A stretch of DNA of 39,372 nt, from positions 1-39,372 of the forward strand of contig JAUCBJ010006188.1 in assembly GCA_032718475.1 (NCBI GenBank). Reading direction: 5' to 3'. This DNA is from Nemertoderma westbladi (Eukaryota > Xenacoelomorpha > Nemertodermatida > Nemertodermatidae). Below are positions 19,401 through 30,700 of this stretch, one piece after another. Both the position numbers and the translations under genes were made by a program. A model generated the notes under the pieces. The model saw nothing but the letters and a program-made list of their open reading frames with translations. It made no database searches and was not told the origin of the DNA. Every line of letters begins with the position of its first letter. The first letter of the stretch is position 1.

Positions 19401-19651
19401 TTTATAGGTAGTCATACTGCTGTGCTGGTACCGGTACATGCACATGCATCATATACATTCATACCTACCGGCATATTATTTAGGTACCGGTATAGGTACC
19501 GGTATAGGCACCAGCAGTGATAACTGCTAAATACTGAAATACTACCATAACTGGGCCTGATCTTTTTCTTGCTGTACCAATACCCATAATCCGTTTCGAG
19601 CTCGTTTGGGCTTTTTATTGCCTGCAATGGCACGGCGCTGTATCGACTGCA

Positions 19652-20749
19652 ATGTTGCAGAGACTCCCTCTGTGCTCTGGGCCACAAGGTCGTGTTATCC
19701 TGTCTATGTTTCTCAACCGACTTCTCTGTGCAAGTTGTAGAATTAAACGTGGTTCTTCTTTGACACCCCAGGGTCATCTGGAAGGTATAGACACTAATCA
19801 CTCTGATGACGACGACTTCAACTCTCTACTAACTGATGGCATTAACGATAACGATGTTACCCCCCTTGGTGACGCTTCTTTGCGAGTTGGTTCCAGTCGC
19901 TCGCAACTGATCCGCAACGAGCTACTTTGTTTCATTCAGTATGAAATGTCAAGGTTGAATAAATCTTCTTTGATTTCCGTTATTTGCCACTTTTACTCTG
20001 GAGAGGAAATTCTGGCGGCGAAGCAACTACTCTACTCGGAGGCTGTGAGTTGCGCAGTTCCTGACCGTCCTCTACCTGCCTGGATCGGACGCATCGGTAA
20101 AAAGAAATCCCAGGCTCATGCTTGTGATATCTACGCCGTTTTCCAAGAGAGTGCCTTCGTCGACTCCGACTCTCGACCAACCTTCTTTGCGCTTGATCCC
20201 TCAAGACTTCCGTCTTCAGATAAACGTTCCATTCACGACATGGTCCAGGCGGAGGAACTCAGGAACCTCAACAGCCTTGTAAACGACCTACATCAAACGG
20301 TGTCTGGTCATGTTGAAGCTCTTAAGAACACTGTGACCCGTGCTGAATTAGTCGAAGTGAAAACAGCGATGAAGTGTGCCTCGGCTACCGTTAATGCTTT
20401 GTCTGTTGCCGGTGCAACTGGCGACACTTCTCGATTCTGCAATGTTGCAGGAAGTATTATTTCCATGAATACTTCTACTTATGGAGCGACTGCGAACAGA
20501 TCTCCTGCATCTCCTCCTTTTCCTACTGAATCTTCGAGCATTGTAACGGCTCCGCCAGTACCATTGTATTCTAATGTCGTTTTACAACAACCCCCGTCTA
20601 TGTCTACCGTTCCTCCACCAAGCGGTTCTGTTACCGGGCGTGGTGGTCCACCTGACATTCAGGTACCCGACGGGTTTACTCTCGTTCGTAACCGGAAAGA
20701 GAGAAATCGGCCACCAGCCAGAGTTGGTACTGGCAACTTTACCGTATAA
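19652..20749 (+). CDS. LINE ORF1-like protein
   Basis: 365 codons. The first residues probably belong to a frame-shifted start: an ATG at 19627 in another frame reads MARRCIDCN, and the main frame then gives LLCASCR. Together these look like a C-x2-C ... C-x2-C zinc motif. The middle part (IRNELLCFIQYEMSRLNKSS, LISVICHFYSGEEILAAKQ) and SRPTFFALDPSRLP are, from memory, a conserved ORF1 core in CR1-like LINEs of marine invertebrates. Next come a predicted coiled coil (EELRNLNSLVNDLHQTV) and a Pro/Ser/Thr-rich tail to GGPPDIQVPDGFTLV. The probable role is RNA binding and RNP assembly for retrotransposition. Long openness suggests it is fairly young apart from the N-terminal break. Confidence 0.65.
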   Translation: MLQRLPLCSGPQGRVILSMFLNRLLCASCRIKRGSSLTPQGHLEGIDTNHSDDDDFNSLLTDGINDNDVTPLGDASLRVGSSRSQLIRNELLCFIQYEMSRLNKSSLISVICHFYSGEEILAAKQLLYSEAVSCAVPDRPLPAWIGRIGKKKSQAHACDIYAVFQESAFVDSDSRPTFFALDPSRLPSSDKRSIHDMVQAEELRNLNSLVNDLHQTVSGHVEALKNTVTRAELVEVKTAMKCASATVNALSVAGATGDTSRFCNVAGSIISMNTSTYGATANRSPASPPFPTESSSIVTAPPVPLYSNVVLQQPPSMSTVPPPSGSVTGRGGPPDIQVPDGFTLVRNRKERNRPPARVGTGNFTV

Positions 20750-22425
20750 ACTGGCGCTGAAAAATTGTAGAAAAAATGAAGCAACAATAAGAAATGACAA
20801 GTTAGCTCAGTCGTTCCTGTCTTCCAGCAAGGATTTTTGGCACTGCGCCCAAAAACACTGTAACACAAAAGTTCCACGTGCTAATATCATAGGTAATGCC
20901 CACAATGATGAGGACATTGCCAATTTGTTTAGTAATGGCTACGAATCTACGTATAATAGTGTAGAGCCTGATTTGGCTGACGTTACATTCTTAAAGAGTA
21001 AGTTTGAAACTTGGGATGGATCTGATAGATTCCATATTTTCCCAAGGAATGTGGAAGAGGCTTTAGCTAGTCTTAAACTTGGTAAGGCTTCTGGGCCAGA
21101 CCAGTTGGCGCCTGAGTGCTGGTATTATGCAGGGTGTCGATTGGCGGTTGTCCTTAGTTTACTATTCAATTCATTTATTTCACATGGGTTTTTGCCAGTC
21201 TCGTTAATTACCAGTCACTTAATGCCTATCGTTAAAAATAAGAACAATAAACTTACTGATCAGTTAAATTATAGACCTATAGCCACATCTAATGCTTGTT
21301 CCAAGTTGTTAGAGTTTTGCTTCCTTATGCTAATTACGAATTGTGTGAATATCACGCCGAACCAGTTTGGATTTCAACCCGGTCTTGGTACTGAAACCTG
21401 TATTTTTGCATTTAAAGAGACAGTCCATTATTTTGTATCTAGAGACACCCCTGCTTTTACAGCTTTTTTGGATGCTTCTAAGGCATTCGACCGTGTTAAT
21501 TATGTAAAACTTTTTAAAAAGTTAATTTATCTTAGATCCAAGAGTTCCCCTTGGTGTAATACGTTTACTATATTTTTGGTATACCAATCAATTGCTAGCG
21601 GTACGTTGGGGCAGCGCAACAAGCGTACCCTTCACTGTATGTAATGGTGTACGACAGGGTAGTTTGCTTTCTCCTCTTCTATTTAACATATACTTGAATG
21701 ACTTAAGTATTTTATTGAACAATTGTCCTGCAGGTTGTAAGGTTGGTAATATTGTAATCAACCATCTATTGTATGCCGATGATCTAAGTTTAATGGCTCC
21801 CAGTATTTTTGGTTTACGGTCTTTACTTAAAATTTGTGAAGATTATGGTGCTAAATTTGATGTTATGTTTAATTTCGTTAAATCAAAGTGTATGTATTTT
21901 ATCCCTTCACAATTTGGACGAGCTGGTGACGTATACCTTTGTGGTATGATCCTCCCTTGTGTTCTAGAATACTGTTACTTAGGGCATACCCTCTGTTGCA
22001 ACCTATCTGATGAACCTGACATTAAGCGTTTGAAATCAACATTATATTGTCGTGGTAATCAATTAGCCAGAACGTTTAATAAATCCTCTTTACCTATAAA
22101 ATCCATTATTTTCAAAACTTATTGTTATAACTTATACTGTTGTTCTCTATGGTCTGTGTTTCGTGTTGAATCCTTACGTAGATTAAAGGTAGCTTACAAT
22201 TACGCTTTCCGTCAATTATTTTCATATTGTAGTACCGATGACGCCAACACTTTATTTTGTTTGAACCGTATCAATACTTTTAAATCAATTTGTCGTACTG
22301 CTATTTTTTCACTGTTACATCGTGTTTCAATATCTTTAAATCCTATACTTCGTACCTGTAACTCTATTGGTATGTCTACGCTTAGATCTCGCTGGAATAT
22401 TGTTTTAGGGGTCGATGAAAACTAA
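20745..22425 (+). pseudogene. LINE reverse transcriptase (one frameshift, no endonuclease)
   Basis: Frame one (to about 21540) has LALKNCRKNEATIRNDKLAQ, LGKASGPDQLAPECW, NYRPIATSNACSKLLE, NQFGFQPGLGTET and AFLDASKAFDRVN. Frame two (about 21545-22425) continues with LLYFWYTNQLLAVRWG, NGVRQGSLLSPLLF, the YADD active site within LLYADDLSLMAP near 21775, YLGHTLC and a long C-terminal domain. The shift of one frame lies at about 21535-21548. All RT core motifs are present, so a single indel separates it from an open frame. The start lies in ORF1's last codons in another frame, consistent with a deletion that removed the endonuclease. Confidence 0.8.
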
Positions 22426-22734
22426 CCTATATCCAATTAGTAATTTGTACTCTATTCTCTTTTCAATCTATACAATTTTTGAACACTTTGGTATTTCATT
22501 ATTAACTTATGGCCGATAGTTTCTACATTCCTTTTCTTTTTTTGGGTGCGCCCATTAATAACGTCTCATTCTTACAGTACATTGTGCTAGCTGCTAGGTA
22601 CTGTAGTTGCTTTATATTAGTTTATAGATACAGTAGTAGCCTACAGTAGAGTTGTGCGGTGCTACATAATGTTTACATTAATGTTCCTGCACGAAATTAA
22701 ACATAATAATAATAATATAGTACGCCAGGTTTTT

Positions 22735-23829
22735 TTTATGCTCGACTTATTTTTCTCAAATTCTTTTGAAAAATATTGTTTTTCAGCTGCACGGAGAAGA
22801 GAAGTAAGCAAGTTCCTATATTTTTTATATGTCGTAAGATTATACTCAGATGGGTTTGAAACAGATTTTGTATATAAATAGCCTTTCCGTTTAATAGCAG
22901 TCAGAAGTGAGGCCGTAAACCTTAGGTAAATCTTTTTTGTTATTATTTTGGTCGGGAGATGATGAAAACAAATATTTTGGAAATCCTTATAATTGAAGCG
23001 GTCTGTAGAGGGGAAATTCAGACTCATATAAGTCCACAAATCAGGATTATTTAAGCTGCCAATGAAATTATTTGTATTAAACTAGAGAAATCGTAACTAG
23101 TCTTGGAACTCTCAGGTTTAAAATAAGTGTTATAATCAGATAGCAAAATGAAAGTAGATAAATGGTCAGATGTGCCAATTTCATGAAGGAATACACAATG
23201 TTGACACAAGGAATATTTAATGTTTGTACTGATGTGATCGATTAGAGTACAAGAGAAGGGAGTTATTCTGGTTGGTTTGTCAATCAGCTGGGTGAAACCA
23301 TTGGAGGACAAAGCAGCTAAATAATCCTGGGAATTAATGGTGTTCGCATTATCCCCATATAGATCAATATTAATATCTCCCGTAACTATAACATCATAAT
23401 TTTTATCAACCAAAGTATGCACCGTGGAATCGAGTTTCGAGATAAAATTACTAGTGTCAACTTGTTGTGAACGGTAAATACAACCTACTAATAGCGGTTT
23501 ATTGGAATGTGGACGATTGACCTGGATCCACTTATATTCCGGTCCAATAATCTTAATGTCACTTCTCTCAGTGACATCCAATTCATTACGAACGTAATCG
23601 CAGTGCCACCACGAGGTTTCATTGAATCACAAAAATCACAGAAAAGAGAGGTATAACCAGCAAAGCTAAGTGGGCCCAGCTCAATATTATCGGTCAGAAA
23701 AGTTTCACTGAAAGTAATAATATCAAATCTCGATTCAACAGTTTCAAAAAAGTTACAAAATTCCGAGTAATTGGCAGGGAGGCAGTTTAAGTGAAAAGCA
23801 GACAATGGGTGGTCACAGAATTTGTACAA
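22735..23829 (-). pseudogene. CR1/Jockey-like LINE, endonuclease and linker (5' half of split element)
   Basis: Minus frames: 23829-23590 has HLNCLPANYSEFC, FDIITFSETFLT (metal-binding Glu) and RGGTAI. After a frame change, 23581-23051 has PLLVGCIYR, VIVTGDINIDL (GD-x-N), THE LIDHIS segment and EIGTSDHLSTF (catalytic His). 23039-22735 has YRNLLTSLLRAAEKQYFSKE and IKKTWRTI of the pre-RT linker. It then meets the tail of the inserted plus-strand LINE at about 22715 and resumes at 19400. It is inactive. Confidence 0.8.
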
Positions 23830-24200
23830 AGTATCAAATTTGTCGAAATTAAAATACTCATTTGTGGTTAGGTACTGTATGATGTGATATTAACGTCCGG
23901 GTTAATACTTTCAATGTAATTGTTTGTCTCGTCTACAGAGATTAATATTAATCATTAATTATTAATATTATCCAGATTATCATAAAATATGTCTAGATAA
24001 TATGTCTATTGTTTTCTGCCTCAATATTTATAAATTTACTAGGTGTTTCTAGATGTTTCCAAGTGTTATTTATTTTACTTTTACACCAGTAGGGCCTATA
24101 CTTCCACCTGTATTGACTGTTGGTCTTCTCACAACGAGATTAATTTCTCGCGGCGAGAATATCAGGCCCGTAGCCAGAATTTTAAAAGGGCGGTTCGTTT
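23830..24200. other. Intergenic DNA
   Basis: A/T-rich; may include 5' sequence of the minus-strand LINE. No other structure is seen. Confidence 0.4.
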
Positions 24201-24204
24201 TTAC

Positions 24205-24284
24205 TAAATATAATAAAATTAAATGTTACATGAATCATTTCAGTCAGTAATTGTCCTTCCTGGCCGATGCAAAAGTAGTGCGTG
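24205..24284 (-). other. 3' untranslated region of coiled-coil gene, copy 2
   Basis: Practically identical to 8940-9016. The identical block continues across the stop codon into the last ~17 codons, about 120 bases in all. Confidence 0.5.
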
Positions 24285-24731
24285 TCAGCGTGAGCATACT
24301 GGACATGGGCATGTTAACAAAAATGGAAGGTGTTCTTCTTCAGCTTTCTTTGGCCGCTCTTGGGGCCCTTGATTTTTGGGTCGGTTTTGTAAGGGCAAAG
24401 TCGGAAACAATCTCCCACTGTCGTATTCTCTATCAATCGAAGTCTTAACCTTTTTGCCAATAGGCTGCAGAGGAAATATTTCGGCCTTCTTACATCTACG
24501 ATAAAGTTCCATATATTGCGTTTCCAGTCCATCGACTTCCGCTTGTTTGCTGTCCAAAGTTACTCTGAGTTTATGTACTTCCTTCTTAAGATCATCAAGC
24601 TCAATCTGTTGTTCTGTTAGTTTAGTGAATAACTGCAAGTTTTGTTTTCTTACAGCTTCGTTTTGACTTTTTTGAATCAAAGCCACTGCCTTATTTTTGG
24701 GCAGTTGATGGGCTAATTCTTCTTCTTGTAG
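24285..24731 (-). CDS. Terminal exon of a coiled-coil protein gene, copy 2
   Basis: Opens after a splice acceptor (atatttttcag, ending at 24732) with LQEEELAHQLPKNKAVALIQ, and runs 148 codons to the stop. The N-terminal two thirds are heptad-like and charged (LTEQQIELDDLKKEVHKLRV, KQAEVDGLETQYMELYRRCK). Then follow IGKKVKTSIDREYDSGRLFP and the Cys-rich end LLTCPCPVCSR. It is paralogous to 9017-9424: tail and 3' UTR are nearly identical, while the coiled-coil part differs at most positions, keeping only anchor words such as the L-E-T-(D/Q)-YM segment. This copy is longer by about a dozen codons. Role unknown; the tail with three Cys may bind metal or mediate assembly, which is inference. Confidence 0.55.
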   Translation of the reverse strand, partial: LQEEELAHQLPKNKAVALIQKSQNEAVRKQNLQLFTKLTEQQIELDDLKKEVHKLRVTLDSKQAEVDGLETQYMELYRRCKKAEIFPLQPIGKKVKTSIDREYDSGRLFPTLPLQNRPKNQGPQERPKKAEEEHLPFLLTCPCPVCSR

Positions 24732-24739
24732 CTGAAAAA

Positions 24740-25390
24740 TATTATTTTTGACTATAACATTGTTTAATTATTGTTAAACTACTGTAAACTACAAATATTG
24801 TGGAAAGGTACCAAACTAAAGCCTAACGTAAATCTGCTGAAAATATTAATTAAACATTAGCCTATTGGCAATTCGTCGGACGTGAAGGAAATTCTCGATT
24901 ACCGATGTACTTGAACTTTTGACATCAGATTGGAATAAATAAACGAGACAATTTAATAATCTTTCTACTACTATTACTATAATAGCAGTATTACTAATAC
25001 TAAGTAAAGTACTAAGTACTAGTACTAACTAATTACTAAGTATTACTATTACTATTAGTGATTTTTTTTCCCAGATTGGGTTACTATATTTACAAATCTA
25101 AAAACATTACCTTATACAACTTTGCACAAAACAATATCCACCACTAACAACTGAAGACAAGAACATAAATTACCAATAAATGTATACCACTTACTATTAG
25201 TGATACTATAATATGCTGCAATAAAGCTGCACATAGAGATGCTAATGCCAGCTTAACAAAAACATTTTACCACCGCCATGCAATCTACAATTGGAATGCT
25301 CCAATGCAGCGTACATTTAAGATGCTATGCCAGCTTATCAACAAAATTTCACCGCCACAACTCCCTATCCCCCATGAATTTCGCGAGAAT
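24740..25390. other. Probable intron and A/T-rich DNA
   Basis: The first 100 bases resemble the intron of copy 1 (9440-9540). Around 24960-25060 there are irregular ctaagtactaagtactagtac repeats. No gene is seen. Confidence 0.4.
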
Positions 25391-25394
25391 ATTA

Positions 25395-26535
25395 GTGCTA
25401 ACTGTCAAAATTCCGGTTCTCTTGGAGTTACGAAAAAGACCAACACTAGATGCTATATGCAGCCTGTTCTAATGAGCTGAGGTGCCGTTGGACTCCCTCT
25501 GGTGATTCTGAGAGTACTCCTAAGTCATCAGCAAAGTCTAGATCAGTTAGGTACTTGGCAGGATTTCCTCGACTTCTGGAGCCAGTAGGTGGAGTTATCA
25601 TCACCCCATCATCATTATGATGATCTAAGGACATGCGTAGAACATAGTCAACCAAAATTATAAATAAGAATGGTGCAAGTGGTCTCCCTGGAGGACTCCC
25701 CATAACACTTCACAAATGGTTGTGTGTCACCGTCAACAGTAGACACAGATGTCTTCGAACCATCTTATACTGATATGATTGAAAGGTGAAAATAATATCA
25801 TGTATTTTTTAATAAACTGTTCGTTCTTGAACAAAGGACTATTATTCGATAAAAACAATAAGCGGAAAACAACGCTTTTTTTCACTCATTTTCAATTTAG
25901 CGAAATTCAACTATTCTGTCCGAGTGGTTGAGTTTTACAAGAGTTGGCAGGTTTTTAGCACGAGCGAAGCGAGTGTTAAAATGCCAACGAGTGGGAAACT
26001 CAATACACGATGGCAGAATATCTGAATTTCGCTAAAGAAAAGGAGTGGTAAAAAGCGGTGTTTTCCGCTTATTGTTTTTATCGAATAATAGTCCTTTGTT
26101 CAAGAACAGTTTATTAAAAAGTACATGATAATATTTTCACCTTTCAATCATATCAGTATAAGATGGTTCGAAGACATTTGTGTCCACTGTTGACGGTGAC
26201 ACAGAACCATTTGTGAAGTGTTATGGGGAGTCCTCCAGGGAGACCACTTGCACCATTCTTGTTCATTATTGTGGTTGACTATGTTCTACGCATGTCCTTA
26301 AATCAACTTAATGATGATGGGGTGATGATAACTCCACCTACTGGCTCAAGAAGTCGGGTAAATCCTGAAAAGTACCTAACTGATCTAGACTTTGCTGATG
26401 ACTTAGGAGTACTCTCAGAATCATTAGAGGGAGCCCAACGGCTCCTCAGCTCATTAGAACATGCTGCTTCTAGTGTTGGTCTTTTTATTAACTACAGAAA
26501 GACCAAAATTCTGACAGTTAAATTTGAAAGTCCTC
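25395..26535. repeat. Imperfect 1.1-kb palindrome
   Basis: Left arm (25395-25963) and right arm (25966-26535) are inverted copies, with axis at about 25965. The anchor pair gtcttcgaac (25751-25760) and gttcgaagac (26166-26175) mark the alignment; close to the axis gttggca pairs with tgccaac. The inner ~190 bases of each arm are noncoding and hairpin-like, with cacgagcgaagcgagtg at the centre. The outer parts are the same RT fragment in opposite orientation. Divergence between arms is modest and rises toward the outer ends. Confidence 0.9.
25446..25735 (-). pseudogene. RTE-like RT fragment in left palindrome arm
   Basis: Contains LAPFLFIILVDYVLRMSL and the active-site segment LTDLDFADDLGVLSES. 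Just upstream, in another frame, is the STVDGDT ... GVLQGD segment. The frame change between GVLQGD and LAPF occurs at the same place as in the right arm. Confidence 0.8.
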
Positions 26536-26805
26536 AACAAGTCTCTGATCGGATGAGCATAAGCTCAAATGATGGTATGCTTGAGCATGTGGAGGACTTC
26601 TGTTACCTGGGATCATGGATCCGGAAGTCAGTTGACAAACTTCAAATACGTAAGGGAAAGGCATGGGCAGCCTTAAATGGGCTTTCCAGGATTTGGAAGT
26701 CACCGAGAATTAATCGGAATCTTAAGGTCCGATTATTTAGAGCAGCAGTAGTACCGGTACTCCTCTATGGGAGTCCATGCTGGGCTCTAACTGTTGTGGA
26801 AAAAG
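26160..26805 (+). pseudogene. RTE-like RT fragment, right palindrome arm and beyond
   Basis: Plus-strand frame 26223-26861 has LAPFLFIIVVDYVLRMSL, LTDLDFADDLGVLSES (FADD active site), HVEDFCYLGSWI, KVRLFRAAVVPVLLYGS and WALT. It extends ~270 bases past the palindrome, then runs at 26805 into gagtggaaaatagtgttttc, a word also found in the palindrome core, where the frame becomes noncoding. Fingers and endonuclease are missing. It belongs to a different RTE-like family from the 5.7-kb and 16.4-kb copies. Confidence 0.8.
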
Positions 26806-26880
26806 AGTGGAAAATAGTGTTTTCCGTTACTTTTTTATATCGAATATATTGTTTTATTTAAAAAAAATATCACCAGCGTT
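26803..26880 (+). mobile_element. Partial hairpin-element arm
   Basis: aaaaagagtggaaaatagtg, then ttttccgttact and tatcgaatat, parallel the palindrome inner arm at 26038-26100 (aaaaggagtgg, ttttccgctt, tatcgaataa). A second, solitary piece of the same noncoding element thus truncates the RT fragment. Confidence 0.5.
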
Positions 26881-26884
26881 ATCA

Positions 26885-27365
26885 ATGTTTACGACGTATA
26901 ATAGTACTATATTTTAATTGTTAAGATTAATTTAATTAATTTAATTTAGAAGATTGTGTGAGCTAGCTGTACAGTAAGCTACCCGACAACCCTCGCCAGG
27001 AACTTACTCAATTATATGAAAGTATGTATCAATTTGTCAATTTGATTATATTGTGTAGTAAATAGTTCATTAAATAAAAAAAATTATTAAAAACAATTCT
27101 TTTTTTTTAACTCATTTTCCAAAAATTAGTTAAAAAAAATAAAAAATAAGTTTAAAAAAAATAAAAAATAAGTTCAAAAAAGTAAAAAATACTAAAAAAA
27201 TAATAATAAAAAAAAAGACTTTTTTAAACAAATTTTCTGGAAATTAGTTAAAAAAATACTTTTTAAAACTAATTTTCTGGAAATTAGTGAAAAAAAGGTT
27301 AGATTAATTAACTCAATTTTAAAAATATTAGTGAGAAAAAGAGCCTTTTTTAAATTAAAAAAATT
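26885..27365. other. A/T low-complexity stretch
   Basis: From 27060 to 27370 the sequence is mainly runs of A with variants of ttttctggaaattagt and aaaaaataagtt. It borders the second duplication copy. No gene. Confidence 0.6.
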
Positions 27366-27580
27366 ATCATTTCAGAAAATAATTTGTTTAGAAAATGAAT
27401 ATAAATATGTTCTAGAAAATTTTAAAAAAAAGTATTCAAAACTTACTTTTATATAAAAAATCTGGTCTATGGTCCTATGGGTATACAAGGTGTGGTACTG
27501 TCACCAGAAGTATGTATTCCCAGTAATGATGGAATGTTACGAAATTAAATACAAAACTTACTGCTATTGAATATAGGGGC

Positions 27581-27728
27581 CTACCTACATACCAAATAAT
27601 TTTGATTATTCAAAACCAGACCCTTTCTATACTTCATTAAACTATAAAGTAAACATGAAGCAACAATAATTGAAATAAAACAGGTAAAAAATAGATAGCT
27701 AGTAAAAAAATTACGTGGGGAATGTTTA
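27581..27728 (-). other. Hydrophobic C-terminal tail after the repeats, copy 2
   Basis: Directly after the last repeat (…HYCK) the frame reads HSPRNFFTSYLFFTCFI, then SIIVASCLLYSLMKYRKG, about 22 hydrophobic residues followed by a basic stop-transfer-like KYRKG and a short tail. This looks like a C-terminal membrane anchor. With no N-terminal signal peptide, the ancestral protein could be tail-anchored with the repeats in the cytosol (inference). Confidence 0.5.
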
Positions 27729-30700
27729 CAATAATGTAACGGTGCCTCTTGCTTAACCTTGGTGTGTGGTTTACAATAATGTAACGGCGCCTCTTGCCTA
27801 ACCTTGGTGTGTGGTTTACAATAATGTAACGGTGCCTCTTGCTTAACCTTGGTGTGTGGTTTACAATAATTTAAAGGCGCCTCTTGCCTAACCTTGGTGT
27901 GTGGTTTACAATAATGTAACGGTGCCTCTTGCTTAACCTTGGTGTGTGGTTTACAATAATTTAAAGGCGCCTCTTGCCTAACCTTGGTGTGTGGTTTACA
28001 ATAATGTAACGGCGCCTCTTGCCTAACCTTGGTGTGTGGTTTACAATAATTTAAAGGCGTCTCTTGCCTAACCTTGGTGTGTGGTTTACAATAATGTAAC
28101 GGCGCCTCTTGCCTAACCTTGGTGTGTGGTTTACAATAATGTAACGGCGCCTCTTGCCTAACCTTGGTGTGTGGTTTACAATAATTTAAAGGCGTCTCTT
28201 GCCTAACCTTGGTGTGTGGTTTACAATAATTTAAAGGCGCCTCTTGCCTAACCTTGGTGTGTGGTTTACAATAATGTAACGGCGCCTCTTGCCTAACCTT
28301 GGTGTGTGGTTTACAATAATTTAAAGGCGCCTCTTGCCTAACCTTGGTGTGTGGTTTACAATAATTTAACGGTGCCTCTCGCATAACCTTGATGTGTGGT
28401 TTAAAATAATTTAAAGGCGCCTCTTGCCTAACTTTGGTGTGTGGTTTACAATAATGTAACGGTTCCTCTTGCCTAACCTTGGTGTGTTGTTTACAATAAT
28501 TTATTGGTGCCTCTTGCCTAACCTTAGTGTGTGGTTTACAATAATTTAACGGTGCCTCTTGCCTAACCTTGGTGTGTGGTTTACAACAATTTAAAGGCGC
28601 CTCTTGCCTAACCTTGGTGTGTGGTTTACAATAATGTAACGGCGCCTCTTGCCTAACCTTGGTGTGTGGTTTACAATAATTTAAAGGCGCCTCTTGCCTA
28701 ACCTTGGTGTGTGGTTACAATAATTTAACGGTGCCTCTTGCATAACCTTGATGTGTGGTTTACAATAATTTAAAGGCGCCTCTTGCCTAACTTTGTTGTG
28801 TGGTTTACAATAATGTAACGGTGCCTCTTGCCTAACCTTGGTGTGTGGTTTACAATAATTTAAAGGCGCCTCTTGACTAACCTTGGTGTGTGGTTTACAA
28901 TAATTTAACGGTGCGTCTTGCCTAACCTTGGTGTGTGGTTTACAATAATGTAAAGGCGCCTCTTGCCTAACCTTGGTGTGTGGTTTACAATAATTTAACG
29001 GTGCCTCTTGCCTAACCTTGGTGTGTGGTTTACAATAATTTAAAGGCGCCTCTTGACTTACCTTGATGTGTGGTTTACAATAATTTATCGGTGCCTCTTG
29101 CCTAACCTTGGTGTGTGGTTTACAATAATTTAATGGTGCGTCTTGCCTAACCTTGGTGTGTGGTTTACAATAATTTATCGGTGCCTCTTTCCTAACCTTA
29201 GTGAGTTGTTTACAATAATTTATCGGTGCCTCTTGCCTAACCTTAGTGAGTTGTTTACAATAATTTATCGGTGCCTCTTTCCTAACCTTAGTGAGTTGTT
29301 TACAATAATTTATCGGTGCCTCTTGCCTAACCTTGGTGTGTGGTTTACAATAATTTAACGGTGCGTCTTGCCTAACCTTGGTGTGCGGTTTACAATAATT
29401 TATCGGTGCCTCTTGCCTAACCTTGGTGTGTGGTTTACAATAATTTATCGGTGCCTCTTTCCTAACCTTAGTGTGTTGTTTACAATAATTTATCGGTGCC
29501 TCTTTCCTAACCTTAGTGAGTTGTTTACAATAATTTATCGGTGCCTCTTGCCTAACCTTGGTGTGTGGTTTACAATAATTTATCGGTGCCTCTTTCCTAA
29601 CCTTAGTGTGTTGTTTACAATAATTTATCGGTGCCTCTTTCCTAACCTTAGTGAGTTGTTTACAATAATTTATCGGTGCCTCTTTCCTAACCTTAGTGAG
29701 TTGTTTACAATAATTTATCGGTGCCTCTTGCCTAACCTTGGTGTGTGGTTTACAATAATTTATCGGTGCCTCTTTCCTAACCTTAGTGTGTTGTTTACAA
29801 TAATTTATCGGTGCCTCTTTCCTAACCTTAGTGAGTTGTTTACAATAATTTATCGGTGCCTCTTGCCTAACCTTAGTGAGTTGTTTACAATAATTTATCG
29901 GTGCCTCTTTCCTAACCTTAGTGTGTTGTTTACAATAATTTATCGGTGCCTCTTTCCTAACCTTAGTGAGTTGTTTACAATAATTTATCGGTGCCTCTTG
30001 CCTAACCTTAGTGAGTTGTTTACAATAATTTATCGGTGCCTCTTGCCTAACCTTAGTGAGTTGTTTACAATAATTTATCGGTGCCTCTTTCCTAACCTTA
30101 GTGAGTTGTTTACAATAATTTATCGGTGCCTCTTGCCTAACCTTGGTGTGTGGTTTACAATAATTTAACGGTGCGTCTTGCCTAACCTTGGTGTGTGGTT
30201 TACAATAATGTAACGGTGCCTCTTGCCTAACCTTGGTGTGTGGTTTACAATAATGTAACGGTGCCTCTTGCCTAACCTTGGTGTGTGGTTTACAATAATG
30301 TAACGGTGCCTCTTGCCTAACCTTGGTGTGTGGTTTACAACAATGTAACGGTGCCTCTTGCCTAACCTTGGTGTGTGGTTTACAATAATGTAACGGTGCC
30401 TCTTGTCTAACCTTGGTGTGCGGTTTAAAATAATGTAACGGTGCCTCTTGCCTAACCTTGGTGTGTGGTTTACAATAATGTACCGGTGCCTCTTGCCTAA
30501 CCTTGGTGTGTGGTTTACAATAATGTAACGGTGCCTCTTGCCTAACCTTGGTTTGTGGTTTACAATTATTTATCGGTGCCTCTTGCCTAACCTTGGTCTG
30601 TGGTTTACAATAATGTACCGGTGCCTCTTGCCTAACCTTGGTTTGTGGTTTACAATAATGTGACGGTGCCTCTTGCCTAACCTTGGTTTGTGGTTTACAA

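Larger units (their letters stand above)
19405..22715 (+). mobile_element. LINE inserted into another LINE
   Basis: A plus-strand element lying between the two halves of the minus-strand LINE. It has a 5' region with 12-bp ggtaccggtata repeats (19430-19510), an ORF1 (19652-20749), an RT ORF in two frames (about 20745-22425), a 3' UTR, and a trinucleotide tail of ataataataataat at about 22703-22715. The tail abuts the interrupted element. The endonuclease domain expected between ORF1 and RT is missing, so an internal deletion near 20749 is likely. Target-site duplication is not clear (short TTATA/ATATA words on each side). Confidence 0.75.
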
